The position numbers and the translations under genes were made by a program. From Labilibaculum sp. (GTDB taxonomy: Bacteria; Bacteroidota; Bacteroidia; Bacteroidales; Marinifilaceae), in NCBI GenBank assembly GCA_016342745.1, contig JAEINT010000013.1:107671-171670 (forward strand): 64,000 bases of DNA, given 5' to 3'. Of the stretch, positions 25,977-34,262 are shown one piece after another (positions within the stretch are counted from its first letter, which is position 1; every line of letters begins with the position of its first letter). The notes beneath the pieces were generated by a model. The model ran no database searches. It saw only the letters and a program-made list of their open reading frames with translations, and was not told where the DNA came from.

Positions 25977-26258
25977 TTATTTCGTTAAGCTCCATGCTTG
26001 GGGCTTCTCAGAAAACCATAGCTTTACTCTTTGCCAGTTTCCTTGAAAAAAATCAGATTCTCGGTACTTGTTTAATGCATTTTCCGATGTCCAATGACTA
26101 ACAGTAAAGAATACAGTAGGATTGCTAATATCTTGCAGGATCTCTAGGTGAGAACAACCATCGAAGGCAAGGATGTCACTTTTTTCTTCTGTAGTTAATT
26201 GCTTAAAATCTTTAATGTGATTTGCAGCTATTTCTAGTTTTACGAATCTAACGATCAT
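25977..26258 (-). CDS. Antibiotic-biosynthesis-monooxygenase (ABM) domain protein
   Basis: 93 residues, one ABM ferredoxin-like domain: MIVRFVKLEIAANHIKDF, CSHLEILQDISNPTVFFTVSHW and the helix ENALNKYRESDFF. Proteins of this size act as small quinol/haem-type monooxygenases or have no known substrate. Its start codon lies 11 bases inside the 3' end of the SAM hydrolase gene, so the two are translationally coupled. Confidence 0.85.
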   Translation of the reverse strand: MIVRFVKLEIAANHIKDFKQLTTEEKSDILAFDGCSHLEILQDISNPTVFFTVSHWTSENALNKYRESDFFQGNWQRVKLWFSEKPQAWSLTK

Positions 26259-27036
26259 GGAATTTTATTCTTATGTCGGAGTTAATATCGAGTTGTAATA
26301 ATTCAGCCAAATGCCCTTTATTGATCGCAATTTCTAACAATCCAGAAGAATTAAAGAGAGCAAGGAAATCACCTTCTGCAGTTTCGTGGTAATTTTTATT
26401 AATTGTGCTTATTCGATAATGATTGCTTTGAATTAAAATTTCAAAATCACGTTTCTGACGTGCAGATTCGAATAATTCTTTGGAAATATTAGTTGTTGCG
26501 TTTCCGTAAGAGTCGATATAGATTATTTGCCCTGTAACAGTGCCTTTTTGTATTAAAGCACGTATTGGAATTAAACGATTTAATTCGGCTAAAGAAGGTC
26601 CTAAATCGCTTATGGAATTGTGTTTTACAATGTGAGCTGCAGCTTTTGTAAAGATGTTCAGCTCTGGAAAAGTGAGGTATTCTTCTTCACTTTTGATATT
26701 TTCAATGATTACAATTTCATCTGGCTTCCCTTTTAGTGCTAAACAGAACAAACCGTTATCTGCACCAATAAAATAGTGTTCCTTATATTTTATGGCAATG
26801 TGCTGATGCTCATCTGTTTTCTCAGAATTTAAACCGATAATATGAATCGTTCCTTTTGGAAAATGATGAAAGGAATTTTTTAATATAAAGGCGGTTTGGG
26901 AAATGTTATAATTATCAACATTATGACTTAAATCAACTAGTTGGACACCTGGGCATAAGCTTAGTAATCGTCCTTTTACAGCACCCAAATAATAGTCGCG
27001 ATGGTGCCAATCGCTTGTTAAACTTATTGTTGCCAT
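26248..27036 (-). CDS. SAM hydrolase (SAM hydroxide adenosyltransferase, DUF62)
   Basis: Hydrolyses S-adenosylmethionine to adenosine and methionine; related to chlorinase and fluorinase. 262 residues. Family marks: LTSDWHHRDYYLGAVKG near the N-terminus, VDLSHNVDNYNISQTAFIL, and FIGADNGLF, with IDSYGNATTNI in the C-terminal domain. The hydrolase assignment rests on these conserved blocks; halogenases are much rarer and need a different loop. Overlaps the ABM gene downstream. Confidence 0.87.
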   Translation of the reverse strand: MATISLTSDWHHRDYYLGAVKGRLLSLCPGVQLVDLSHNVDNYNISQTAFILKNSFHHFPKGTIHIIGLNSEKTDEHQHIAIKYKEHYFIGADNGLFCLALKGKPDEIVIIENIKSEEEYLTFPELNIFTKAAAHIVKHNSISDLGPSLAELNRLIPIRALIQKGTVTGQIIYIDSYGNATTNISKELFESARQKRDFEILIQSNHYRISTINKNYHETAEGDFLALFNSSGLLEIAINKGHLAELLQLDINSDIRIKFHDR

Positions 27037-27173
27037 ATTAGGATATTCTTAATGAAGAAAGGTGAATCAGTAATAAAAATAATTTTATTCACATTTCTCT
27101 TTTATACTGCTTAACAAATCAGAATTAATAATTAATTTGTAGGCTCAAAAGTAATGAATATTGAACGGAATTT

Positions 27174-28154
27174 ATGATTGAAAAGAGTATATCTTTAGGA
27201 GTAATTGACCCACTTGAGTTTTATGGAATAAATAATTCGAAATTGAATGTTTTGAAGGAAATGTTTCCAAAATTAAATATTGTTGGTAGAGGAAATGAGA
27301 TTTTCGCCAATGGGGAAGAGAATACGCTGGAATTATTTGAGGCGAAAGTAAATCTACTTATTCAACATTACAATCAATACAATGTTTTAACGCTATCCAA
27401 TATCAAGCGAATTATACTTGAAAATACGCCAGGAATTCAAGATCCTGATGATCCGCAAAGTGTTATCTTATTCGGGAATAATGGGAAAATTATTCGTGGA
27501 CGTACAGCTAATCAACGAAAGTTAGTTGAGAAGGCAGCTAAGAATGATATGATATTTGCTGTGGGACCTGCAGGTTCAGGAAAGACATATACTGCAATTG
27601 CCTTGGCGGTTAAGGCCTTGCGTAATTCGGAGGTGAAAAAAATTATATTGAGTAGACCGGCTGTAGAGGCAGGGGAGAATCTTGGTTTTCTACCTGGTGA
27701 TTTAAAAGAGAAAATTGATCCGTATTTACAACCATTATACGATGCTTTGTTAGATATGATTCCGCCGCGTAAGTTGGCCGATTATTTAGAGGCAGAGATT
27801 ATTCAAATCGCTCCTTTGGCATATATGCGTGGTAGAACTTTAAATGAAGCTTTTGTAATTTTAGATGAGGCTCAAAATACAACAACCAAGCAGTTGAAAA
27901 TGTTTCTGACACGAATGGGTACAAGCGGTAAGTTTGTGATTACAGGAGATATAACACAGATTGATTTGCCGCGAAAACAACAGTCTGGTTTGATACAAGC
28001 CTTCCGTATTTTAAAAGATATAAAAGGGATTGCAATGGTTGAATTCGATAAATCGGATATTGTACGTCACCGTTTGGTAAAAGAGATTGTATCGGCTTAT
28101 GAAATAGAAGACGAGAAACAAGAAAAAAAGAGAGAAAGTAAGAAAGATCAGTAA
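27174..28154 (+). CDS. phoH: PhoH family ATPase
   Basis: 326 residues. N-terminal KH-like region, then the P-loop ATPase: Walker A GPAGSGKTYTAIALA, LSRPAVEAGENLGFLPGDL, PLAYMRGRTLNEAFVILDEAQNTT (Walker B) and TGDITQIDLPR. Family members are linked to RNA metabolism and ribosome maturation, often beside ybeY, which is not next to it here. The C-terminus is a run of Lys/Glu. Starts 137 bases after the divergent SAM hydrolase start. Confidence 0.92.
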   Translation: MIEKSISLGVIDPLEFYGINNSKLNVLKEMFPKLNIVGRGNEIFANGEENTLELFEAKVNLLIQHYNQYNVLTLSNIKRIILENTPGIQDPDDPQSVILFGNNGKIIRGRTANQRKLVEKAAKNDMIFAVGPAGSGKTYTAIALAVKALRNSEVKKIILSRPAVEAGENLGFLPGDLKEKIDPYLQPLYDALLDMIPPRKLADYLEAEIIQIAPLAYMRGRTLNEAFVILDEAQNTTTKQLKMFLTRMGTSGKFVITGDITQIDLPRKQQSGLIQAFRILKDIKGIAMVEFDKSDIVRHRLVKEIVSAYEIEDEKQEKKRESKKDQ

Positions 28155-28366
28155 AAGGTAAATAGTATTATAAAAAGATACTAAAGCTTGATATAAATAC
28201 TTCTAAGTGCTTTTCTACTTTTTTACTTTTATATATCTTCGCACTAAATTAAATATCTGATTGTAGTAAATGCTTATTGGAGTAATAAGAAGTATTGAAA
28301 ATCAGTTATTTGATAAAAGCTTTAAAAGTAAACCATTTTTATAAATTATTTGAATTTTTTCGAACG

Positions 28367-29314
28367 ATGAAAGAAGCAATTGTTAAAACAGATTTTAATT
28401 TTCCAAATCAAAAGAATCTTTACGTAGGAAAGGTTAGAGATGTCTATAATATTAATGATGAATATCTAGCAATGGTTGTTTCTGACCGTATTTCAGCTTT
28501 TGATGTTGTTTTGCCAGAAGGAATTCCATTTAAAGGTCAGGTATTGAATCAAATTGCAGCCCGCTTTTTAGATGCAACAGCCGATATCGTTCCAAACTGG
28601 AAGATTGCTACTCCAGATCCTATGGTTACTGTAGGTCATTTAGCAGAACCTTTTATGGTTGAAATGGTTATTAGAGGATACCTATCTGGTCATGCTTGGA
28701 GAGAGTATAAAGCTGGTAAGCGTATGCTTTGTGGTATGCCAATGCCAGAAGGAATGAAGGAAAATCAGAAATTCGAAAATCCTATCATTACGCCTACTAC
28801 AAAGGCAATGGAAGGACACGATGAGGATATTTCTAGAGAAGAAATTTTAGCACAAGGAATTGTATCTAAAGAGGACTATGAAGCATTGGAAGAATATACT
28901 CAAGCATTGTTTGCTCGAGGAACTGAGATTGCTGCAGAGAAAGATTTAATCTTGGTTGATACTAAATATGAGTTTGGTAAAAAAGATGGAAAGATCTATT
29001 TGATTGATGAGATTCATACACCAGATTCATCTCGTTATTTCTATTCAAAAGGATATGATGAGCGTTTGGCTAATGACGAACAACAAAAGCAATTATCGAA
29101 AGAATTTGTTCGCGAATGGTTAATGGAAAATGGTTTCCAAGGTAAAGAAGGACAGGAGATTCCTGTAATGGATGAGGCTCGTGTAAATCAAATTTCTGAA
29201 CGTTACATTGAGTTGTACGAACAGATTATTGGTGAGAAATTTGTGAAAGTAGATGCTCAAAGTGTAAATGCAAGAATCGAAAAGAACATTGCATCTTGCT
29301 TAGAGACATTATAA
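28367..29314 (+). CDS. purC: Phosphoribosylaminoimidazole-succinocarboxamide synthase
   Basis: ATP-dependent ligation of CAIR and aspartate, a step of purine synthesis. 315 residues in the long form common in Bacteroidota. GKVRDVYNI at the N-terminus, [50 protein letters not shown] and [12 protein letters not shown]. The ATG at 28367 is chosen: an upstream in-frame TTG at 28295 would add 24 residues unlike the family. Single gene with its own terminator. Confidence 0.94.
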   Translation: MKEAIVKTDFNFPNQKNLYVGKVRDVYNINDEYLAMVVSDRISAFDVVLPEGIPFKGQVLNQIAARFLDATADIVPNWKIATPDPMVTVGHLAEPFMVEMVIRGYLSGHAWREYKAGKRMLCGMPMPEGMKENQKFENPIITPTTKAMEGHDEDISREEILAQGIVSKEDYEALEEYTQALFARGTEIAAEKDLILVDTKYEFGKKDGKIYLIDEIHTPDSSRYFYSKGYDERLANDEQQKQLSKEFVREWLMENGFQGKEGQEIPVMDEARVNQISERYIELYEQIIGEKFVKVDAQSVNARIEKNIASCLETL

Positions 29315-29340
29315 GATAAACCTTATTTATATGGCAAAAG

Positions 29341-29375
29341 AAAACCGAAATCTTTAATAGATTTCGGTTTTTATT
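29341..29375 (+). terminator. Rho-independent terminator after purC
   Basis: AAAACCGAAATCT (29341-29353) pairs perfectly with AGATTTCGGTTTT (29359-29371) across a 5-base loop, followed by TATTTT. The A-rich left side also makes it usable for the convergent SUI1-like gene. Confidence 0.9.
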
Positions 29376-29402
29376 TTGTTCAAATTATATGGATTTAAAA
29401 TA

Positions 29403-29738
29403 TCATCCACCAACACGTTTAACTTTATAGCCATCCGCTTTTAGTAGATCCATGATTTTATCACGATGATCGCCTTGAATCAGAATCTCTCCATCCTTAG
29501 CAGATCCACCGCCTCCACATTTACTCTTTAGGGTTTTGCCAAGTTCTTTTAGGTCATCAGAACTGCCTTTAAATCCTTCAATTAATGTCACAACTTTACC
29601 TTTTCGCTGTTTTTTATCTAGCAGAACTCTTAAGGTTTGTTGATTATTAGGTAGTGTATCCTCAACTACATCTTCATCAAATTCGTAATTGTAATCTGGG
29701 TTCGTTGAGTAAACGATATTTTTTTTCTTTTTAGCCAT
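29403..29738 (-). CDS. SUI1/YciH-like translation factor
   Basis: 111 residues from the preferred start MAKKKKN; a further ATG seven codons upstream exists. The C-terminal SUI1 domain is clear: QQTLRVLLDKKQRKGKVVTL, IEGF, LKELGKTLKSKCGGGGSAKDG, IQGDHRDKI and DGYKVKRVGG. Homologous to eIF1 and to YciH, which affects initiation accuracy under stress. The basic N-terminus and acidic linker are typical of Bacteroidota members. Confidence 0.92.
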   Translation of the reverse strand: MAKKKKNIVYSTNPDYNYEFDEDVVEDTLPNNQQTLRVLLDKKQRKGKVVTLIEGFKGSSDDLKELGKTLKSKCGGGGSAKDGEILIQGDHRDKIMDLLKADGYKVKRVGG

Positions 29739-29778
29739 TTTATTCTTCTTGTAATTCAACTAAGTATTGCAAAGATAC

Positions 29779-29976
29779 CTATTTTCTGTATTTTATACGA
29801 TCGTAAAAATAGATAATGGAGCCAATGAAGGGGATAAAGGCTACTAGTAGTATCCAAATTAACTTGTCAAGACCTAAAAGTTTTCGTTTAAGGATATCTA
29901 TAATCGCGATTGCGGGCAGTATAATGGCTACTATTTTTGTTAGTAGCCAAATATCAAATATTATTGAAAGTATCAT
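29779..29976 (-). CDS. PLDc_N-domain small membrane protein
   Basis: 65 residues with two membrane helices (about 8-27 and 38-57) and the family-type sequence LDKLIWILLVAFIPFIGSIIYFYD. This N-terminal module of cardiolipin synthases also exists alone as a short membrane protein of unknown role. The LIWILLVAF-P-x-G-x-I-Y-F-Y core is diagnostic. Confidence 0.85.
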   Translation of the reverse strand: MILSIIFDIWLLTKIVAIILPAIAIIDILKRKLLGLDKLIWILLVAFIPFIGSIIYFYDRIKYRK

Positions 29977-30017
29977 AGTTGATTTTAATTCTAAATTCTT
30001 TTGTAATTAAACTTGTG

Positions 30018-30362
30018 TTATCGATTTGCGCAATTTACACATTTCTTACTTTCAGGCATAATCATTATTCTTCCTAATGGAATTGTTTGGCCACATTTAA
30101 TGCATTTGCCAAAATCATCTGAATCTATATTTTTCAAAGCATCTTTTAAAGCAATGTATTGACTTTCTTTTTTTCTTAAGGCAGCTTCATTTACACTTTT
30201 GTTATTGATTGCATCCATTCTGCTAACTCTGCCAATGGCACAATCTGGCGAAATAGGTTGCGTAAGATCTTTTAGCATTTCGATTTCTTTTTCCAATTTA
30301 GAAATTCGATCGATTATTTGGGTTTCCATTTCAGCCTTATTAAGTTCTTGCATTGTGTACAT
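30018..30362 (-). CDS. TraR/DksA-type zinc finger protein
   Basis: 114 residues. N-terminal coiled coil (about 5-40), an IGRVSRMDAI segment, and a C-terminal C4 zinc finger CIKCGQTIPLGRIMIMPESK ending CVNC. Shorter than E. coli DksA; the coiled-coil tip lacks the classical DxxDxA, so action at the RNA polymerase secondary channel is inferred only from the family. Probably a transcription modulator. Confidence 0.85.
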   Translation of the reverse strand: MYTMQELNKAEMETQIIDRISKLEKEIEMLKDLTQPISPDCAIGRVSRMDAINNKSVNEAALRKKESQYIALKDALKNIDSDDFGKCIKCGQTIPLGRIMIMPESKKCVNCANR

Positions 30363-30524
30363 TAATTGTTTTCGTTATCAAAATTAGAAGAATTAGGAGA
30401 GAAACAAAATTAGTATTGCTAAGAGTCAATTATAAGTAAAGTTAGAGGCTATTTAGATTCATCCTAAAGTAATTTACACCCTTAATTTATACGCAAACGA
30501 CTAGGCTGATAGCCCACTTCTTTA

Positions 30525-30532
30525 TACTTTTG
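30525..30532 (+). promoter_or_regulatory. Candidate -7 promoter element upstream of nfnA
   Basis: TACTTTTG matches TAnnTTTG exactly. No good TTG lies at the usual 19-21 base spacing, so the call is weak. It lies about 30 bases upstream of the palindrome at 30564-30589. Confidence 0.35.
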
Positions 30533-30563
30533 AATAATAATTAATTGCTGCTTGAGTTTTTTG

Positions 30564-30589
30564 GAAACGATTGCGTATTAGATCGTTTC
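30564..30589. promoter_or_regulatory. Palindrome upstream of nfnA, candidate operator
   Basis: GAAACGAT (30564-30571) and ATCGTTTC (30582-30589) form a perfect inverted repeat with a 10-base spacer. No T-tract follows, and it lies 57 bases before the nfnA start, so a regulator site or leader hairpin is more likely than a terminator. Confidence 0.45.
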
Positions 30590-30645
30590 AATAAATATCA
30601 TGTTGTTATTTAGCATTTTTTTCATTCATTTATTTAAAAGAAGTA

Positions 30646-31464
30646 ATGAACAAGATAGTTGAAAAAGAGAATTTTTCAGAAAAAGTAGTAAAAATTGTTG
30701 TTGAGGCACCCTTAATTGCAAAATCTCGTAAACCAGGTAATTTTATTATCCTACGAGTTGGTGAAAAGGGAGAACGTATTCCTTTAACTATTGCTGGCGC
30801 TGATATTGCAAAAGGTACGATTACCATTATCGTTCAGAAAATGGGCGTATCATCTTCTAAGTTGTGTGAACTAGAAGTTGGAGACTACGTAACAGATTTA
30901 GTTGGACCGCTTGGGAAACCAACCGAAATTCATAATGTAGGAACTGTACTATGTTGTGGTGGAGGTGTTGGAGTTGCTCCATTACTTCCTATTGTAGAAG
31001 CTTATAAGAAAGCTGGAAATCGCGTTATCACTGTTTTGGCAGCTCGATCTAAAGATCTATTGATTTTAGAAGATGAGATGCGTAAGAATTCCGATGAGGT
31101 TATTATTATGACCGACGATGGTTCTTACGGAAACAAAGGTTTGATTACCGAAGGAATGGAAGAGGTAATTAAGCGTGAGAAAGTTGATGAGTGTATCACA
31201 ATTGGACCTGCTATCATGATGAAATTCTGTTCCTTGTTAACCAAGAAATATGAAATTCCTACTATGGCAAGTTTAAATAGTATTATGGTTGATGGTACAG
31301 GTATGTGCGGAGCATGTCGTGTAACTGTTGATGGTAAAACTAAATTCACTTGCGTGGATGGACCAGAGTTCGATGCTCACAAAATTGATTTTGACGAGAT
31401 GATGTCAAGATTAGGTGGATACAAGGAAGAGGAGAATGACAAAATGGATCATTTTCAGAAGTAA
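30646..31464 (+). CDS. nfnA: NfnA-type FAD/NAD-binding and [2Fe-2S] subunit (sulfide/dihydroorotate dehydrogenase-like)
   Basis: Small subunit of NADH-dependent reduced ferredoxin:NADP+ oxidoreductase. 272 residues: FAD-binding ferredoxin-reductase fold with GNFIILR and RIPLTIAGA, NAD-binding CCGGGVGVAPLLPIVEAY, and C-terminal cluster cysteines in GTGMCGACRVTVDGKTKFTC, followed by DGPEFDAHKIDFD. Its gene is 25 bases from nfnB. In Clostridium and Thermotoga the pair bifurcates electrons between NAD, NADP and ferredoxin; that activity here is inferred from the gene pair. Confidence 0.9.
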   Translation: MNKIVEKENFSEKVVKIVVEAPLIAKSRKPGNFIILRVGEKGERIPLTIAGADIAKGTITIIVQKMGVSSSKLCELEVGDYVTDLVGPLGKPTEIHNVGTVLCCGGGVGVAPLLPIVEAYKKAGNRVITVLAARSKDLLILEDEMRKNSDEVIIMTDDGSYGNKGLITEGMEEVIKREKVDECITIGPAIMMKFCSLLTKKYEIPTMASLNSIMVDGTGMCGACRVTVDGKTKFTCVDGPEFDAHKIDFDEMMSRLGGYKEEENDKMDHFQK

Positions 31465-31489
31465 TCATTAACTAGACAAAAACAGGACA

Positions 31490-32992
31490 ATGGAAAGGTC
31501 TGAAGAATATATAAAAAACGAGCGTAAAAAAGAGTGGAGAGTCGAACTCCAAAAAAAGACAAAGGCTAAAGATCGTATGGCGATCGAAAGAGTTGAAATG
31601 TCAGAAATGGCTCCAGAAGAAAGAATTAAGTCGCAAAGACTTGAGGTAAATTCTGGCTTAACAAAAGAAGAAGCTATTTTAGAGGCTAAACGTTGTATGG
31701 ACTGTGTTAATCCGACCTGTATGGAAGGATGTCCAGTTAGCATCAATATTCCTAAGTTTATCAAGTATATTGAGAAAGGTGATATTGGAAAAGCAGCTTC
31801 TGTTTTGAAAGAAACAAGTGCTTTGCCAGCTGTTTGTGGTCGTGTTTGTCCACAAGAGGTGCAGTGTGAGCAAAAATGTTTCTATGTTGAGAAATTAAAT
31901 CAACCATCGGTTGCTATTGGTCATTTGGAGCGTTTCGCTGCTGATTGGGAAAGAGAATCAGGAGAGATTGCGGTTCCAGAATGTGCTGAAAGTAACGGTG
32001 TAAAAGTTGCTGTTATTGGTTCAGGGCCATCAGGACTTTCTTTTGCTGGTGATATGGCTAAATTAGGTTATGATGTTACTGTTTTCGAAGCACTTCATGA
32101 AATTGGTGGTGTATTGAAATATGGTATTCCTGAATTCCGTTTGCCAAATGCAGTTGTAGATGTAGAAATTGAGAACTTACGCCAAATGGGTGTTAAGTTT
32201 ATCACTAATTATATTGTTGGTCAAACAGCAAGTTTAGATGATTTAAAAGAAGAAGGTTACAAAGCATTTTACGTAGGTAGTGGTGCGGGTCTACCTCGAT
32301 TTATGAATATTCCTGGCGAAAATGCTAATGGAATTTTATCATCTAACGAATACCTTACTCGTGTAAATTTAATGGGTGCTGATGCGGAAGATTCAGATAC
32401 GCCTATTTTGCGAGGTAAAAATGTTGTTGTTGTTGGTGGTGGTAATACCGCTATGGATTCTGTTCGTACAGCTAAAAGATTAGGTGCTGAAAAAGCAATG
32501 ATCGTTTATCGTCGTTCAGAAGAAGAGATGCCAGCTCGTTTAGAAGAGGTACATCATGCAAAGCAAGAAGGTATCGAATTCTTAACGCTTACAAATCCAA
32601 TTGAATACATTGCTGATAAAAATGGTCGTGTAAGTCAAATGAAGGTTCAAAAAATGGAATTGGGAGAGCCTGATTCTTCAGGTAGAAGAAGACCTATTCC
32701 TATTGAAGGATCGGAATATATTATCGATACAACAGTTGTAGTTGTAGCTGTTGGTGTTTCTCCAAATCCATTAATTCCAAATTCTGTTGAAGGACTTGAG
32801 GTTTCTAAATGGGGAACAATTGAGGTGGTAAAAGATAAAATGCAATCTTCAATTCCAGAATTGTTTGCTGGAGGAGATATCGTTCGTGGTGGTGCTACTG
32901 TTATTCTTGCAATGGGAGATGGTAGAAAAGCAGCTGCAAATATGGATATCTATTTGCAAGAGAAGTATTTGTCTAAAAAAGTAGAACTTTAA
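31490..32992 (+). CDS. nfnB: NfnB-type NADPH-binding subunit (GltD-like oxidoreductase)
   Basis: 500 residues. N-terminal [4Fe-4S] region with EAKRCMDCVNPTCMEGCPV, CGRVCPQEVQCEQKC; FAD site VAVIGSGPSGLSFAGDMAKL; GGVLKYGIPEFRLP; NADPH site VVVVGGGNTAMDSVRTAKRL with YRRSEEEMPAR; C-terminal GGDIVRGGATVILAMGDG. Slightly longer than typical because of an extra lysine/glutamate-rich N-terminus of about 40 residues. Downstream, 11 bases away, comes a rubrerythrin-like gene that probably shares the transcript. Confidence 0.92.
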   Translation: MERSEEYIKNERKKEWRVELQKKTKAKDRMAIERVEMSEMAPEERIKSQRLEVNSGLTKEEAILEAKRCMDCVNPTCMEGCPVSINIPKFIKYIEKGDIGKAASVLKETSALPAVCGRVCPQEVQCEQKCFYVEKLNQPSVAIGHLERFAADWERESGEIAVPECAESNGVKVAVIGSGPSGLSFAGDMAKLGYDVTVFEALHEIGGVLKYGIPEFRLPNAVVDVEIENLRQMGVKFITNYIVGQTASLDDLKEEGYKAFYVGSGAGLPRFMNIPGENANGILSSNEYLTRVNLMGADAEDSDTPILRGKNVVVVGGGNTAMDSVRTAKRLGAEKAMIVYRRSEEEMPARLEEVHHAKQEGIEFLTLTNPIEYIADKNGRVSQMKVQKMELGEPDSSGRRRPIPIEGSEYIIDTTVVVVAVGVSPNPLIPNSVEGLEVSKWGTIEVVKDKMQSSIPELFAGGDIVRGGATVILAMGDGRKAAANMDIYLQEKYLSKKVEL

Positions 32993-33003
32993 AATTAATA
33001 GCT

Positions 33004-33462
33004 ATGAAAGAATTTAAATCACTTGAGGATATTTTGGATTTTGCCATTAATGAAGAACAAATGGCTGCTGATTTTTATACTGAACTTGCTGCAAAAATGA
33101 AGCACCAAGAGATGAAAGATACTTTTGAGCAATATGCTTTAGAAGAAATAGGGCATCGTGCTAAACTAGAAGCTATCAAAAACCGTAAAAAATATCAAGT
33201 CTCAGAAGCTAAAATCGCTGACCTTAAAATTGGGGATTATTTAGTTGAAGTTGATGTAGATAAATCAAATATTACTTACCAGGAAGCTTTGATTATTGCA
33301 ATGAAAAAGGAGAAGTCTGCTTTCAGATTGTATAATGATCTTGCTGCTGCGACTACTGATGAGCCATCAAAGAAGTTATTCTTAATGCTAGCTCAGGAAG
33401 AAGCAAAACATAAGCTAAGATTTGAGGTTGAATATGATAGTAATATTTTAACGGAGAATTAA
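33004..33462 (+). CDS. Rubrerythrin/ferritin-like diiron protein (first paralogue)
   Basis: 152 residues forming one four-helix bundle without a rubredoxin tail. Both half-bundles have ligand sets: Glu in NEEQMAADFYTEL with EEIGH, and Glu in MKKEKSAFRLY with EEAKH. Likely a peroxide- or oxygen-scavenging or iron-handling protein. The position behind nfnAB suggests reducing power from that complex, which is inference. A strong terminator follows. Confidence 0.87.
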   Translation: MKEFKSLEDILDFAINEEQMAADFYTELAAKMKHQEMKDTFEQYALEEIGHRAKLEAIKNRKKYQVSEAKIADLKIGDYLVEVDVDKSNITYQEALIIAMKKEKSAFRLYNDLAAATTDEPSKKLFLMLAQEEAKHKLRFEVEYDSNILTEN

Positions 33463-33484
33463 AAAAGAATAAATATATTTTTGG

Positions 33485-33518
33485 AAAGAGCCTTGTATTC
33501 ACAAGGCTCTTTTTTTTG
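33485..33518 (+). terminator. Rho-independent terminator after the nfnAB operon
   Basis: AAAGAGCCTTGT (33485-33496) pairs with ACAAGGCTCTTT (33501-33512) across ATTC, followed by a run of T. Confidence 0.92.
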
Positions 33519-33634
33519 TGTTTGAAATTCTTTTGCATTGATTGTGAATATTTTGTAACTTTTAAAGTCAATCGCCTTGATAAAAAAATGAGGGTGTTAT
33601 TATTTACAAATAGGGTCAATTAATAAAATTTAGA

Positions 33635-34090
33635 ATGAGAATTTTCAGGACATTTGAAGAGATTATTGATTATGCAATTGGTAAGGAAATGGATGAAATT
33701 GAGTTTTATTCTGAGATTGCAAATCGGATGGAAAGGAAAAATGTAAAAAGGCTTTTTAGAAATATAGCCTTAGAAAAAACTGCAAGAATGCTTCGTTTGG
33801 AGAAAATTAAAGATGTAAAATCTGGATTAAATTGGGAGGAGATTGAAGATCTTAAAATTGAGAATAGTCTAGAGGAGGTAGATCATCGTAAAAATGATTT
33901 GTCTTATCAGGATGCATTGATTATTGCAATGAAAAAAGAGAAGATGAAATTTAAGTTTTATTCTGAAATGGCAGAAGGAGCTGAAAACAAAGAATGTAAG
34001 GAGACATTTCTTGCTTTGGCTAGTGCTGAGGCTCGTCATAAATTAAAATTTGAAATTGAATATGACGAACATGTTTTGGTTGAGAATTAA
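33635..34090 (+). CDS. Rubrerythrin/ferritin-like protein, second paralogue with altered ligand
   Basis: 151 residues, colinear with the previous protein and about half identical (for example the shared YQDALIIAMKKEK / YQEALIIAMKKEK block and ending). The second-half ExxH is kept (EARHKLKFE), but in the first half the ExxH is lost: where paralogue 1 has EEIGH, this protein has EKTAR. The diiron site may be incomplete or bind a different metal. It is separated from the first copy by a terminator, so it is probably transcribed separately. Confidence 0.82.
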   Translation: MRIFRTFEEIIDYAIGKEMDEIEFYSEIANRMERKNVKRLFRNIALEKTARMLRLEKIKDVKSGLNWEEIEDLKIENSLEEVDHRKNDLSYQDALIIAMKKEKMKFKFYSEMAEGAENKECKETFLALASAEARHKLKFEIEYDEHVLVEN

Positions 34091-34122
34091 GAGGATGTTA
34101 AGATTTATTAAAATGAAGTAAT

Positions 34123-34162
34123 AAAATCGAAATTTCAGGCTGAGATTTCGATTTTGCTTTTT
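34123..34162 (+). terminator. Rho-independent terminator
   Basis: AAAATCGAAAT (34123-34133) pairs with ATTTCGATTTT (34145-34155), followed by GCTTTTTTT. Ends the second rubrerythrin-like gene. Confidence 0.85.
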
Positions 34163-34185
34163 TATGGTTCAATTGTTGTAGATAT

Positions 34186-34216
34186 TTTGTTTTCCAAGCT
34201 GACTTTCGTATTTTTG
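34186..34216 (+). promoter_or_regulatory. Bacteroidota-type promoter for the LysM protein gene
   Basis: TTTG at 34186-34189 and TATTTTTG at 34209-34216 with a 19-base spacer match the TTTG-N19-TAnnTTTG consensus fully. The start codon is 47 bases further on. Confidence 0.65.
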
Positions 34217-34262
34217 TTAGCTATTCTAATTGAACTATAAATATTTGAAATACAGATAATTA

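Noticed and set aside
28295..28366. Upstream TTG extension of purC
   Set aside because: Adds 24 residues unlike the family; the ATG at 28367 gives the normal N-terminus.
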